Program-made: the position numbers and the translations under genes | Source of the DNA: Perca fluviatilis | Taxonomy: Eukaryota; Chordata; Actinopteri; Perciformes; Percidae | NCBI RefSeq assembly: GCF_010015445.1 | Contig: NC_053116.1 | Location: forward strand, 36,581,785 to 36,645,784 | Reading direction: 5' to 3' | DNA: 64,000 nt | Notes under the pieces: generated by a model | Database searches by the model: none | Seen by the model: the letters and a program-made list of their open reading frames with translations, nothing else | Told to the model about the DNA's origin: nothing | Shown here: positions 53,201 through 63,250 of the stretch, one piece after another | Numbering within the stretch: the first letter of the stretch is position 1 | How the letters are laid out: each line of letters opens with the position of its first letter

Positions 53201-56200
53201 CGCTGTGAGGGGGCAGCAAGCAGGTTGGCTGATGCAGAGCGAAGTGGGCAGGTTGGGGTATAGGGTTTGACCGTGTCCTGGATGTAAGCTGGGGCTGATC
53301 CGTTCGTGGCCCTGTATGCAAGTACTATTGTCTTGAAGCGGATGCGGGCAGCAATTGGTAGCCAGTGAAGAGAGCGGAGGAGAGGTGTAGTGTGAGAGAA
53401 CTTGGGGAGGTTGAAGACAAGTCGAGCTGCTGCGTTCTGAATGAGGTGCAGGGGTCGGATGGCACATGCAGGCAGGCCAATCAGGAGGGAGTTGCAGTAG
53501 TCTAGACGTGAGACGACTAGAGCCTGAACCAGAACCTGAGCCGCCTTCTGCAGTTGCAGATGCTACTTCCACAAATTTTTATGCCTCGGGCAGCCATGCA
53601 AACACAGCTAGCGGTACTGCTGAGTCTAACAGTCTGCTGAGGCAGAAACAGCATGGGGAATGTGAGCTTATATGGTGTGGGATAATTAGCAGAATGACTA
53701 ACAGCTGTGCAGGTAGCAGAAGGGGCTCATGTGGCAAAGCTGTGAAGAGTCAGATACAGATGGGAAGTTTAGGATTTGAAAAAGAAAAGAATAAAAGCCA
53801 CTTGAGATGTGAGCTGAAATACAGCAACAACAGGCTCCGGCTTTACCTAAAAAAGGAACTTAAAAGTTCGGATAAGGGTTGAGGGCTCTTTTCTCACACC
53901 ACATAGACGTATTCACACACATCAACTGGGTGTGACAGAAGTGTCATCCAAATGCTTCTGCTTTAGTTGCAAAGAAAGCAAGCAAACCATCGCCATCAGC
54001 AATAGGGCTGGGTATCCTCAGTTATTTTTCGATTCCAATTCACAGGGTCCCGATTCGATTACATTTCCGATTTAATTCATGATTCAATGTCGATTGGGGA
54101 TATTTCAGTTGCAAAACCAATTTTGTTTGGATGTGAAAGCGATTCGACAATTGTACAAGGTTCTCTCTAACCTTCTGCATTATTTAAAAAATTGTTAGAG
54201 GAGGAAAGTCTTGTGTTGTTTGTCATCCAAATGCTTCTGCTTTAGTTGCATAAAGCAAGCAAACCATCGCCAGCAATGTGAACCCAGACCCTTCTCAGTG
54301 CTCATCACTGAGCTGTCGTGCAGCCCACTTCAAAACCAATACAGAAAAGATTTGAAAAGCCAACCTCTCGTCAAAACTCATCACAGTTGGTTGCAAAAAA
54401 AAAAACAAGATGGCGACGCAAGTATCTCGTGGCTAGAAAGGATACAGCTACGGCCAGTTTATCTAATCTCGCAAAAACTAATCTAATCTAATAATATAAT
54501 TTAAATATTTCCGCCCGGTAACACATGTTTGTTCCTCAGGAGTGTTGTAATCTTCTTCCTAAACTTAACTGTCGTCGCAGTAGCTGTATCCCTTCTAGCC
54601 TTGACCACATAGCGCCAAACTCGCCTCTTTATTCAGTCCTTCCAGAAAAATGCGGAGTTTTTTTGTGGTTGTTGCGGGCAGAAATCCTTGATTATGCGGC
54701 ACGTTTTCTTAAAAAATGCGATGGAATATGCGGGATATTTATGCAATTTTATGCGATGAAATTGCGGGAACTTGCAAAAACTGCAGTTTGATGAAAAAGA
54801 GAAAAAAAAGTGATTTGATGACATAATTGCGTCACTTCATAACATTCCCATGGCAACAGGGGAAAATGGCTGCTTTTGTGTGAAGTAAACGCAACATTTT
54901 TCAACTTTCTGCTAAGATATATTATGTGACTTTTTTGCAACGAAAATGCGGGGATTATGAAATCATGCAAGCCCCGCATATTTTCCGCGGAAATCGGCAA
55001 TTTATGCGGCTCCTGCATAAATATGCGGATTTTGGCTGATTATGCGTTGATTTATGCGATCGCATAATCACGTTTTTCTGGAGGGACTGTATAAAACGGC
55101 AGTTCACAAACCAGTGGGTAACGCCACGGATGCTATGTCGACTAATCTTACAGTCTATGATACACATGCACACACAAGTGTTTGTTTCCATTTTTTTATC
55201 ACTCATTGCTTTGCTGTTTTTCAATCATATCTGATAAGTGGTTTTTTTCCTGCATATAGGAGGTTTTAGCCAGCCCCAAAGGACCATCAGTGCTAAAATA
55301 ATAAGAACTGAGAAAAAAATTGCAATTAAAATTTTCTCTAAGTGTGTTTATCAGCAATTTACCCAACAACTTTTGAACATGCAGAACATAGACTTGAATA
55401 GGAACGATATCTCCGGTTTACCGTCCTGTACTGGACTCTCGATGATTTTAACGGTAGTATTTAAATATGAATATTATTATTTTTTGTTAATTGGGGTTTC
55501 ATTTACTCAAGCATAATAGGCATTTTTGTTCAAATTGTCCAAAAAAAACAGGCAAATGCATATAGATTTCTGTCAAATAAGGTAACACTGTATGCAAACC
55601 GATCATGCTTATTGTTGTGCGTAGTCGCCCTTGGCTGACTGTGAGTCAGGAAAAACCCTGATAAGCAGTGATTGCGTTGCTGCTTCTCACTGCCCTCCCC
55701 ATGTCTACTGATGTTTTTAAATCAACACACACAACCAGCTCATGGAAATGGAAATGAGGGAACGTGTTTATTTGCATACAGAGCGGGGAAGTGAGACCCG
55801 ATCACAAGTGGTCACTCAGGACGAATTTGGAGACACGTTCTACTGCCAGGTGGAAACCCACGTACCCACGTACCTAGATCTGTCGGCTTCTGATCCGATC
55901 TCTCGGATCGGATTTTTAAACCAGGTGGGAACGGGGCCTCAGTCTCATTCAGTGTACGGTGGTAGTTCTTCTCTCTTGGACTTTCTGGTAAAGTGTTGCT
56001 TTCCTTCCTGCTCATGCTCACTAACCGGTTTATTCAAAACAAACAAGAAACATAAAACTCATCACTTCCTGTGGCAGGCGACTTTTCCCACAAAGCTCAA
56101 CGACTGACTTGAAAAGCAAATGCTAAAGCTTTCAGAAACCAAAAAGAAATGGGAAAGCAAGAATGGCAATGTTTTACAACGATAAACAAACTCATATTAC

Positions 56201-57438
56201 AAATACCTAACTTCATGTCGCGCTCCACTAACCCTGCCTTGACGCATTCCTCTTGTACACTGGTGGTTTATATTGCTGGGGAGTTTTCCCATAGGGCATC
56301 ACCATGTCCTGTCATTTCGGTCGGCTATAAATAGTGGCCGGGTCTTCCCATGCAGAGCAACCAATAATACTCATACACAGTTCATGCAGTATGAGATTCC
56401 AGTTGAGTGTTCAAACGAGTCATTAGCACAGCTAACGTTAACAGCTGCAGCAACAAACCAAAGCAACAACAGTAAAGGAGTAGTATTAGTTAGTGTTAGT
56501 GACTTGGGCTACACACTGACTTCAGTTTCCAAGGCAGGAGGGTCAAACTCAGGGCAAACAAGGGCCGCACTGGCAAATGAGAATCACACCAAGGGCCGGA
56601 CGTACAGTTTATTGACATGCTTTCATTTATTTAGAGAAAAGTCAAATATCTTTGACTGTATTATTGCATGTCTCGTATAGTCTTCTCACTTACGACATAA
56701 AGCTCTGAAAAAAAGTCAGTAGAAAAGTTCCTTAGGCATCATTGGAAGAAAGCAACAAAAACATTGAAAAAACGCTGGAAAAGCGCCAAAAAAACGTCAA
56801 AAAAAGTGTCCGAAAAAGTGGGAAAAACACAGAAAAGAAGTGCAAAAAAACGTCAAAAAAGCAAAAAAATAAATAAAAAATGCAGGCCAAAATGTATTGT
56901 GAACCTAAATTGATATGCGGGCTGGATCAAAATCTGCGAGGGACCAGATTGGGCCTAGAGTTTGACACGTGTTCACAGGTCACAGCAGAACAACAACAAC
57001 AACAACCCGATTAAAGCCACGTATAAACTGGACAGCGCGAGCCTGTACACCAAGGTTATTTTTATGGGCTTTTTGGCCTTTATTTGATAAGACAGATGAA
57101 GACAGGAAAGTGGGTAGAGAGAGGGGGGGGCGCTTGCATGATTTTATAATCCCTGCATTTTCGTTGCAAAAAAGTCAAATATATCTTAGCAGAAAGTTGA
57201 AAAAATGTTGCGTTTACTTCACACAAGAGCAGCCATTTTCCCCTGTTGCCATGGGAACGTGACGTAATTACGCGACGTGAACATCATCGAAAAGCAGGGT
57301 GTTGGAGGTTGAATTTGACATGTACTCTGAGTCTCTTTAGTTGGTATCCAATAAGAAAGCTCTCTTAATATCTGATCAATAATATCTAATCTAATATCAA
57401 ATTTCTTTGTTTAAGTGCTCCTGCTGTCTATATTATTA

Positions 57439-57475
<37 letters not shown>

Positions 57476-60400
57476 TATTATATATTATTAACAATTTTTG
57501 AAAGTCTGTCTCTTTTGTATCTTTTATTTCTCTCTGTTTAGACTATTTTATTTTTACTTTAATATTATATTATTTGTATATATTTTTGTATCTTATTTGT
57601 TTACTTATTGCAATGACTGAATATCTGTAAACTATTTTAGGAAATTAAGTTTAAAAAAGCAGGGTGTTGGGGGAATCACTTTTTTTTCTCTTTTTCATCA
57701 AACCGCATTTTTTGCAAGTTCCCGCATATTCCATCGCATTTTTTAAGAACACGTGCCGCATAATCAAGGATTTTTGCCCGCAACAATCACAAAAAAACTC
57801 AGCGTTTTTCTGGAAGGACTGTTTAATGCGTAAGCTTTTGATATTATTGAACGTCTGTTACATTCAAGCCATCGCCACATGAGTTGCTACAAAGCTAATT
57901 AAGACTATCGGCTCCACACAACTCTCTCTGGATTTCTCAGTATGGCTATGTTCAGAAGATTGTGGCGTCCGGCAACTTTCACCTGCAGTGAAGATAACGA
58001 CTTCTTCTGAAGAGTCCATTATTTTTTAATCCTCCGTGTCCTCCTTGGTTACTAGGAGGAGGGGGGGGCTTGTATCATGTGGACACACAGTTTTGTTGTC
58101 ATGTAATTTCCCCTTGTGGGATTAATAAAGTATAAATTATCATTATAAATTATTATTATTATTATTATTGCTTAGAATGCCTCATGGGGGAGACAGAAAG
58201 TATGCACTATAGCTTCAAGTAAATACAATAAAAAATTGATGTGAAAACACTTTAATTCAATTCAATTTTATTTATAGTATCAAATCATAACACGAGTTAT
58301 CTCGAGACACTTTACAGATAGAGTAGGTCTAGACCACACTCTATAATTTACAAAGACCCAACAATTCTAATAATTCCCCAAAGAGCAAGCAGTGGTGAGG
58401 AAAAACTCCCTTTTAGGAAGAAACCTGGGACAGACCCAGGCTCTTGGTAGGCGGTGTCTGACGGTGCCGGTTGGGGATGTGATGAACAGTGGCAATAATA
58501 GTCACTTTAAAGAACGTGACTTTAAAGCTGCACTTATTATTTTTGCGACTTTTTGAGACTTTGAGTCACTACAATACAGTTTGTATTCCTTGGACCATGC
58601 TTATCCACAGCAAACGTCCTGTTAATCTGGTCCCTAGGTATCTACTGTACAAGGTAAATCATTTGACCTGAGCATTGTGAGACAATCGGGAGTACATTTC
58701 CAGAATAATTGCCTGGCGCAATGTCACTCACTTTTGCATATCACGCTTGCATTAGTCTGGATCAACAGAAGCACATATGCAGTGTGGCCGGGTTGGCTCG
58801 GTGGGTAGAGCGGGCGCACATGAATATAGAGGTTTATGCCTCGATGCAGAGGTCCAGGGTCCAAGTACATATGCAGGATATAGCCCCCTCGTCTACCGCT
58901 CTCAAGAAAATGGCAAGTTTCAAAAACATTTTGGACTGTGCAACAAGCCAGGCCTGCTTGGTTCTTTCTGGGAATGATTGTAAAGATTTAAAAAGAATAT
59001 CTTTGGCGCTCTTATATTTCCTCAGCTTACTTCCTTCTTTGCTCCCGCCATAATTACGACAACCACTAGAGGGCAGCGTCAATAGAAACGTAAATATAGG
59101 TCGTAAATATGACTTCTGGGAGTGTTTTTCGTGGGAGGACAGTCTCCCAAAATCATTAGGAATCATCCTCTGAATATTCATGCCGCATGACCAGTAGGCT
59201 ACTGTAGCTGTTGAGATACTGACCAACACACTAACATGCTTTTTTATTTACCCAGCAACGGAAAATTGTACTAATCCTTTATTTTGGGTCCACTAATTGG
59301 TTGTATAATTCACGTCTTAGTTTTATATTTAATTGAAATGTGTCTTTATTCCCCTTTCTCTCAGATGTCGGAGCAGCAGCTGTCTCCAAACACAAGAAGG
59401 AGTTTCAGCTTCTCATCTCTCCGTATAAAAAGTAAGATCATAGACATACATATATACAGTATATATCATACATCATATACAATACACAATCACAGTGATG
59501 TAAAATGTCAGGATTTAATTGAAGACCAATCAGTCTTTGATTCATTGATAACTCATCATTATGTCATAATGTGAATTTCCCCAGAAAGGCACAACAGTAA
59601 TGAAGAGGGCGGATTTACACGGCGGAGAGGGTTGTTTTCTTTTTCATCAGTACGGGAGACATCGACAAAGGGTAAACAATTTATACTTTTATAATTCCCC
59701 AAAAAAGTCAACCTCTCTTACAATCTTGAATCTACCAAGGTAACCATAATCAATCACATGACATATTAGTTTGTTCCCTTATGAAGATATAGGGCTGTCA
59801 ATCGATAACATCTTTTAATCGCGAGTAATCGCATGATTGTCCACAGTTAACTCACGATTAATCGCAAATCATACGCATATCTTTATCTGTTCTAAATGTA
59901 CTTTAAAAGGGATATTTTTCCAAGTTTTTAAAGCTCAAGTGGTAATTGAGACAGGACGTACCCCAGTGGTAACTCAGGGGACTTTCACACCTGAAAGTCC
60001 AAACGAAAGTCCGGACCAGGGTTCATGTTTTTGATGAAAGGTCTATAAGCAGAGCCAGCCCGACCCATAAGCGAATTAAGCGTCTGCTTAGGGCCCCGTG
60101 GCTACCAGAGGGCCCCCGAGAGCGCTTGAAATGTCCCACAATAGAGCTCATAACAGAGCCGGTCTATTTAAAGATAGTGTTGCTGCTAATAGGTCTCACA
60201 TTAGTCTTTTAATGTGTATTTGTACATTATGAGTGCTTAAACTAATATTTACAATAAACAAGTTGGTTTAGTGCCAGGTGCAGTGGCAACATGTTATAAT
60301 GTGGAGAGTCCCCAAACCAAATCCTGCTTATGGCCCCCAAAAGTCTAGGGCCGGCCATGTCTATACGTGACAAAACTACGTCCTGCCGTCATCACATGCG

Positions 60401-62271
60401 TGAGCGGCATCTCCCGATACTTATGGTGCGTTCATGCCACCTGGGAATACCAGGGACCGCCCCCGTGATTACGTTGTTTTCCCAACTGCCAGCGTTCATG
60501 TGCTTCACTGTCTGCTGTGTTCTTCTTCGGTTATATTGGCGTTTGGCATAACAACTTGTTGCATGACTGCCACCAACTGTTGGGCGTAGCCTAGAGCAGT
60601 CATTCCCAAACTGTGGTCCGCGGACCACTAGTGGTCCGTGAGGGTACTGCAGGTGGTCCGTGGAAAAGCAAAATAAAATATAAAATAATAGTTTTTTAAC
60701 CTTCATTATACCAGGAAATTCCCATAAAAAATAAGAATATGTATATTGATATAAAATTTAAATTCAAATTAAATTGTCAAGTTATTGTGTGATTACTAGT
60801 GGCGCACGGCCCTAACAATAAACCTAAAATCGACAAAGGTTTTGAAATTTGGACTATATTATTGTATAGATTTAATACTCCATTGCTATGGAAATAAGCG
60901 TGTTGTTCAAATGAACCTGATTATGCCCTTGGGGCGCTTGAGTAAATAAATAAATTAAATATGTGGCAGCCGTTGTGTGCAGTAAACTGTCTTTTAACGA
61001 GCCTGTTGTACTGATGCGATGACCAGTTCTAGTTTTAGTGCTAGTAGGCCTATTAAGAGGTGCGGATTAATTCAGGTAGGACTGTGCGTAGACATATTTT
61101 GTTATGTGTATTATGAGGTGGTCCACACACACAAAACGTTTGAAAACCCTGGCCTAGAGCAAATGGGGTGTGAAAACATGGAGGCCACAATAACAACCTA
61201 AATCGATAGCACGTTGTGGACGTTGGCAAAATATATTACATGCATGTCCGGTTTTCATTTTTTGGGCGACAATACAGATTAGCGCCGCCTGCTGTTATGG
61301 AGACGTATTACATCTCGCGCACGCGCAGAACGTACGCTCAAGTCGGCGTCTCTTCGGTGTGTTCCAAGGCACTTTCTGGACCACCTCGAGGAGGCTGATC
61401 AGTCCGACTGCCTTTTCTGCCGAAGGTCGGCCGTCGGGTTGGTGTGTCAGAGCCTTTAGTTCACATCGACAGTACACGCAAATAACTTAAGTCTTGTGGA
61501 GAGAACCATCTGGAAGGGCCTTGGAACTCAACTTGCCATTCAAAAGACCCTTTTCTTTATCCATTTCTGCTTTTGGGGTATTAAGCTACTTTTTAATGAT
61601 CTTTGATTTAGTTAAACATGTAAGTAATAAAGCCCATTAACTAGAATGGGAAGTCTCTATTTAGATTAAGTGTGCTTTTATTCTTAATTCAGGATCAGGT
61701 TAAAGGAATACTCCACCGTTTGTTGAAATAGGGCTTATCACGGTCTCGCCTGGCTGTAGATAGGTGGGCCAACGCATTTTTTGTCTCAGTGCAAGTAATT
61801 AGGTTGTTTTTTTGTCTTTTGTTGGGTCACTTTTACTCACAACATGCTAACCGGCAACATAGGATTCCATTCACTACGCTAAGCTAACTAGCGGTGGCGC
61901 TGCCGGTGTTGCACCGGACTAAAACAATGCGTGCACAAAAAATGCGTTGGCCCACCTATCTACAGCTAGAGGAGACCGTGATGAGCCCTATTTCAACAAA
62001 CGGTGGCATATCCCTTTAAACCTCTGAAGCCGCACAGGGTAGCCTACATGCGTTACTCACTCGTCCAAAAAAATTAGCAGCGTTAAAAGGAATTTTCATT
62101 AACTCGTTATTATCGCGTTCATGTTGACAGCCCTAGACGAACACCAACTGGTCAAAGCTTTTAATGAGACCTTGTAGACATCAGTTTTCTTGTTTCTAAT
62201 CCTAGAGTCAGTCCCAGATGAAGATGGTGCCTCACAGCATTACTGTCCTCAGGACCTGGTGAAGAACACAG
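47225..62271 (+). CDS. Unidentified multi-exon gene, 5' part (continues past window)
   Basis: Four exons join in frame: 47225-47254 (or 47251), 59365-59431, 59585-59671 and 62206-62271 (phases 0, 1, 1, 1). The peptide is about 83 residues and basic, Ser-rich, with no signal peptide. Exons 2 and 3 each carry an Arg-rich / FSFSS(L/V)R motif (TRRSFSFSSLR and TRRRGLFSFSSVR). Exon 4 reads SVPDEDGASQHYCPQDLVKN. I do not recognise the protein. The exon 4 border after a Gly, and the LRIF1 neighbourhood (DENND2D is near LRIF1 on human 1p13.3), make an N-terminus of a DENND2-type Rab exchange factor conceivable, but sequence evidence is thin. The gene is head-to-head with lrif1. An 11-12 kb first intron holds LINE, LTR-like and MITE insertions. 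Confidence 0.5.
47828..48085 (-). mobile_element. tRNA-SINE fragments with flank (pair of 49515-49715)
   Basis: Two SINE 3' pieces (gcagcaaagggccgcaggtt; ggggcatttgggcctttaat). The second is followed by gtaagcatagatgtaattta and ccccaataatcaaaactggc, which recur at 49650-49715. Confidence 0.7.
48095..48275 (+). mobile_element. LINE (Rex1/CR1-like) 3' tail
   Basis: ctgtacaacaaatctactta, gggtacaaataaagt and then four aacctg units, the usual short tandem tail. Confidence 0.6.
48488..48836 (+). mobile_element. TTAA-type MITE, internally deleted copy
   Basis: Same termini as 34186-35127 (TTAATGGTCCTATGACATG, CATGCCATGGGACCTTTAA), but the 46-bp array is reduced to a scrap (ggatgcttttatatagg). Confidence 0.85.
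48848..49427. mobile_element. MITE with tggcccaatcccaaag ends
   Basis: TGGCCCAATCCCAAAG at the left and CTTTGGGATTGGGCCA at the right, with further inverted homology (gactcacagac / gtctgtgagtc). It contains a tgcatcgatgca palindrome. Confidence 0.75.
49515..49715 (-). mobile_element. tRNA-SINE fragment with flank
   Basis: Close to identical to 47897-48085, including the non-SINE flank, so it was copied as one block. Confidence 0.7.
49900..51440 (+). pseudogene. LINE (L2-like) remnant: endonuclease part, connector and 3' end
   Basis: Endonuclease motifs are readable: VYRPPKYNKDFISEFSKFLS, IIILGDFNIH, SDHKPVVFNATLSNPL, then KQPKVKAQPWLNSETHALRQ. The reverse transcriptase core is missing, and the sequence jumps to the end piece SRLKTHFYSLA and a ttgacttgact tail. 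It has internal stops. Confidence 0.75.
50238..50758. mobile_element. Solo-LTR-like insertion in the LINE
   Basis: Begins TG, ends CA, 521 bp, flanked by a 5-bp direct repeat ATCTG (50233-50237, 50759-50763). No coding sequence. The LINE frame resumes with SDHKPVV after it. A TG...CA element with a 5-bp duplication suggests an LTR, but a nonautonomous DNA element cannot be excluded. Confidence 0.55.
51450..52190. other. Noncoding, no clear feature
   Basis: A possible hAT 5' end (gggtcggcaaccttttgata) near 51720. No exon was recognised. Confidence 0.35.
52198..52722. mobile_element. TTAA-type MITE with CCCTCTGAGG ends
   Basis: TTAACCCTCTGAGG on the left and CCTCAGAGGGTTAA on the right, TTAA at each border. 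Confidence 0.82.
52880..53520 (+). mobile_element. Interspersed repeat (gtcatttagctgacactttt family), longer copy
   Basis: Contains acattacatgtcatttagct, gcgacttacaattaagtgct, gagcacgttccaccatttgg, gaccgtgtcctggatgtaag and aagtcgagctgctgcgttct. It shows the uninterrupted form of 26055-26560. Confidence 0.75.
54002..54180 (+). mobile_element. hAT-like 5' end fragment
   Basis: tagggctgggtatcctcagt followed by tcgattccaattca resembles hAT MITE ends of the GGGCTGGGTATCG type. Confidence 0.45.
54634..55089 (+). mobile_element. MITE with CAGTCC(T/C)TCCAGAAAAA ends
   Basis: CAGTCCTTCCAGAAAAA at the left and TTTTTCTGGAGGGACTG at the right. Internal short motifs such as atgcgg and tgcgcat recur. A rearranged inverted copy is at 57128-57820. 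Confidence 0.75.
55740..56345. other. Repeat-like noncoding sequence with an isolated TATA consensus
   Basis: gatctctcggatcggatttt is an imperfect palindrome. A CTATAAATAG consensus lies at 56325-56334 without a recognisable gene downstream. Confidence 0.3.
56536..56969 (+). mobile_element. hAT-like MITE (caggagggtcaaactc family)
   Basis: Left CAGGAGGGTCAAACTC and right GAGTTTGACACGTG are inverted. The middle is A-rich (aacgtcaaaaaaagtg). Confidence 0.6.
57050..57127 (-). mobile_element. SINE 3' fragment
   Basis: gggctttttggcctttattt and gacagatgaagacaggaaag match the tails of the other SINEs here. Confidence 0.5.
57128..57820 (-). mobile_element. Inverted copy of the CAGTCC MITE, split by an insertion
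   Basis: Host parts are about 57128-57301 and 57660-57820. Between them lies an AT-rich insert flanked by a direct repeat AAAGCAGGGTGTTGG, i.e. a 15-bp target duplication, suggesting a retroposed fragment. Confidence 0.65.
57955..58165 (+). mobile_element. LINE (Rex-like) 3' tail
   Basis: gtaatttccccttgtgggat, taataaagtataaattat and then (tta)n. Confidence 0.5.
58240..58480. mobile_element. Widespread teleost repeat (ttcaattttatttatagtat family)
   Basis: ttcaattcaattttatttat, gagacactttacagatagag and cccaggctcttggtaggcgg recall a common fish element (from memory). Confidence 0.6.
58782..58900 (+). mobile_element. tRNA-derived SINE head
   Basis: tggccgggttggctcggtgg gtagagcgggcgca (A box region), with a decayed B box (gggtccaagtac). 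Confidence 0.65.
59365..59431 (+). CDS. Unidentified gene, exon 2
   Basis: The acceptor cccctttctctcag and donor AAAAA|GTAAGA bound 67 nt: MSEQQLSPNTRRSFSFSSLR then IK. It has its own in-frame ATG at the first base, so it could also be a start exon. Confidence 0.6.
59585..59671 (+). CDS. Unidentified gene, exon 3
   Basis: The acceptor tgtgaatttccccag and donor AAAGG|GTAAAC bound 87 nt, with phase 1 at both ends. It reads RHNSNEEGGFTRRRGLFSFS then SVRETSTK. Confidence 0.6.
60050..60362. mobile_element. hAT-like MITE (agggccggcc ends)
   Basis: Left cagagccagcccga and tagggccccgtgg; right gcccccaaaagtctagggcc. The ends are imperfectly inverted. Confidence 0.5.
60597..61151. mobile_element. hAT-type MITE with perfect target duplication
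   Basis: Flanked by GCCTAGAG on both sides (60589-60596, 61152-61159). The ends CAGTCATTCCCAAACTGTGG and ...GTTTGAAAACCCTG are imperfect inverted repeats. Confidence 0.85.
61700..62019. mobile_element. TTAA-type foldback MITE
   Basis: About 90-bp inverted ends (aaaggaatactccaccgttt, gtagataggtgggccaacgc) with TTAA at both borders. It lies in the third intron of the unidentified gene, about 190 bp before exon 4. Confidence 0.85.
62206..62271 (+). CDS. Unidentified gene, exon 4
   Basis: The acceptor cttgtttctaatcctag and donor CACAG|GTATGT bound 66 nt, phase 1 at both ends. It reads SVPDEDGASQHYCPQDLVKN then T. The next exon is beyond the window. Confidence 0.6.
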
Positions 62272-62734
62272 GTATGTGAAGGTAACCGGAGCATTAAGTG
62301 GACACACGGCAGAGTGTGTGGCATACTACATGAAGCCAAGGATTCTTTGAGGCAGAGCATTGTCAAGTCATGCTTGCATTAGTCTGCCTTCCGCTCTCTG
62401 TGTGTTGCCGTTCTCAAACTCTGTTTTGCTTCGGGAAACAACAACAAACTTCTAACTAGCTGAAAATGGCAAATTCGAAAGAAATGTTGGACAAGGCAGG
62501 CCTGCTTGGTCCTTTCGGGGAATGATTGTAAAGATTTATTAAGAATATGTTTAGGGTGTTTCCTCTCTAACTGGGAGGTTTTGGGACTGATTGGTGGGAT
62601 TGCTGTGGACGAAGTACACACGGAGATACACTGGTAAGAGCCAATGAGGTTTAACCATGTATCAGCTCATTTAAATAGCTCACGTTACTGGATTGTGTCA
62701 ACAGTTAACTTCATTTAATATTATTTGTGCTGTT

Positions 62735-62975
62735 TTCTTTTGCTGAATGCAAATGTTCCACCAAAACAAGTTCCTTCCCGAGACTATTTAGCAGAGCCAC
62801 CGTCGCTGCGTCTGGAGCTTAGCGCCGCCCAAGACAATTACGATTGGTTTAAAGAAATGCAAACAACCCAGAACGGTTTTTTTCTCCTATCCCAGAATGC
62901 ATCTGTGGTGTAGCCATGAATTAACTGCACAGCGCTGTGAAGATAGGTCTGGCTATATGCAAGTCTAATCTATCG
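62735..62975 (-). mobile_element. MITE-like repeat (inverted copy of the 3556-3930 family)
   Basis: gttccaccaaaacaagttcc and the ctgtgaagataggtctggct end. Confidence 0.6.
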
Positions 62976-63065
62976 CAAGTCCCCCAGTTTTATTAAAGTG
63001 CGTTACTAAATTACTGTTGTGCCCCTATATGTTCAACATCCAGACCATATCACTTCCTACCAGTA

Positions 63066-63250
63066 TGGGTGCCCGGATAGCTCAGTTGGTGGAGCGGGCG
63101 CCCATGTGTAGAGGTTTAATCTGAGAACGCAGCGGTCATGGGTTTGACTCTGACCTGCAGCCCTTTGCTGCATGTCATTCCCCCCTCTCTCTCCCCGTAC
63201 CTGTCTTCAGCTGTCCTGTCTGATAGAGGGCTGGGATGCCCCAAAAAAAC
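63066..63250 (+). mobile_element. tRNA-derived SINE, full length
   Basis: The head gcccggatagctcagttggt ggagcgggcgccc keeps a near-canonical A box. The B box gggtttgactctg is one step decayed. The tail tgctgcatgtcattcccccc ends in gccccaaaaaaa. Confidence 0.82.

Noticed and set aside
53189..53572. Ser/His/Pro-rich minus-strand open frame
   Set aside because: It lies wholly in a common interspersed repeat.
63066..63145. Functional tRNA gene
   Set aside because: The head resembles a tRNA with A and B boxes, but the acceptor stem does not pair and the common SINE tail follows. Same for the heads at 46472 and 58782.
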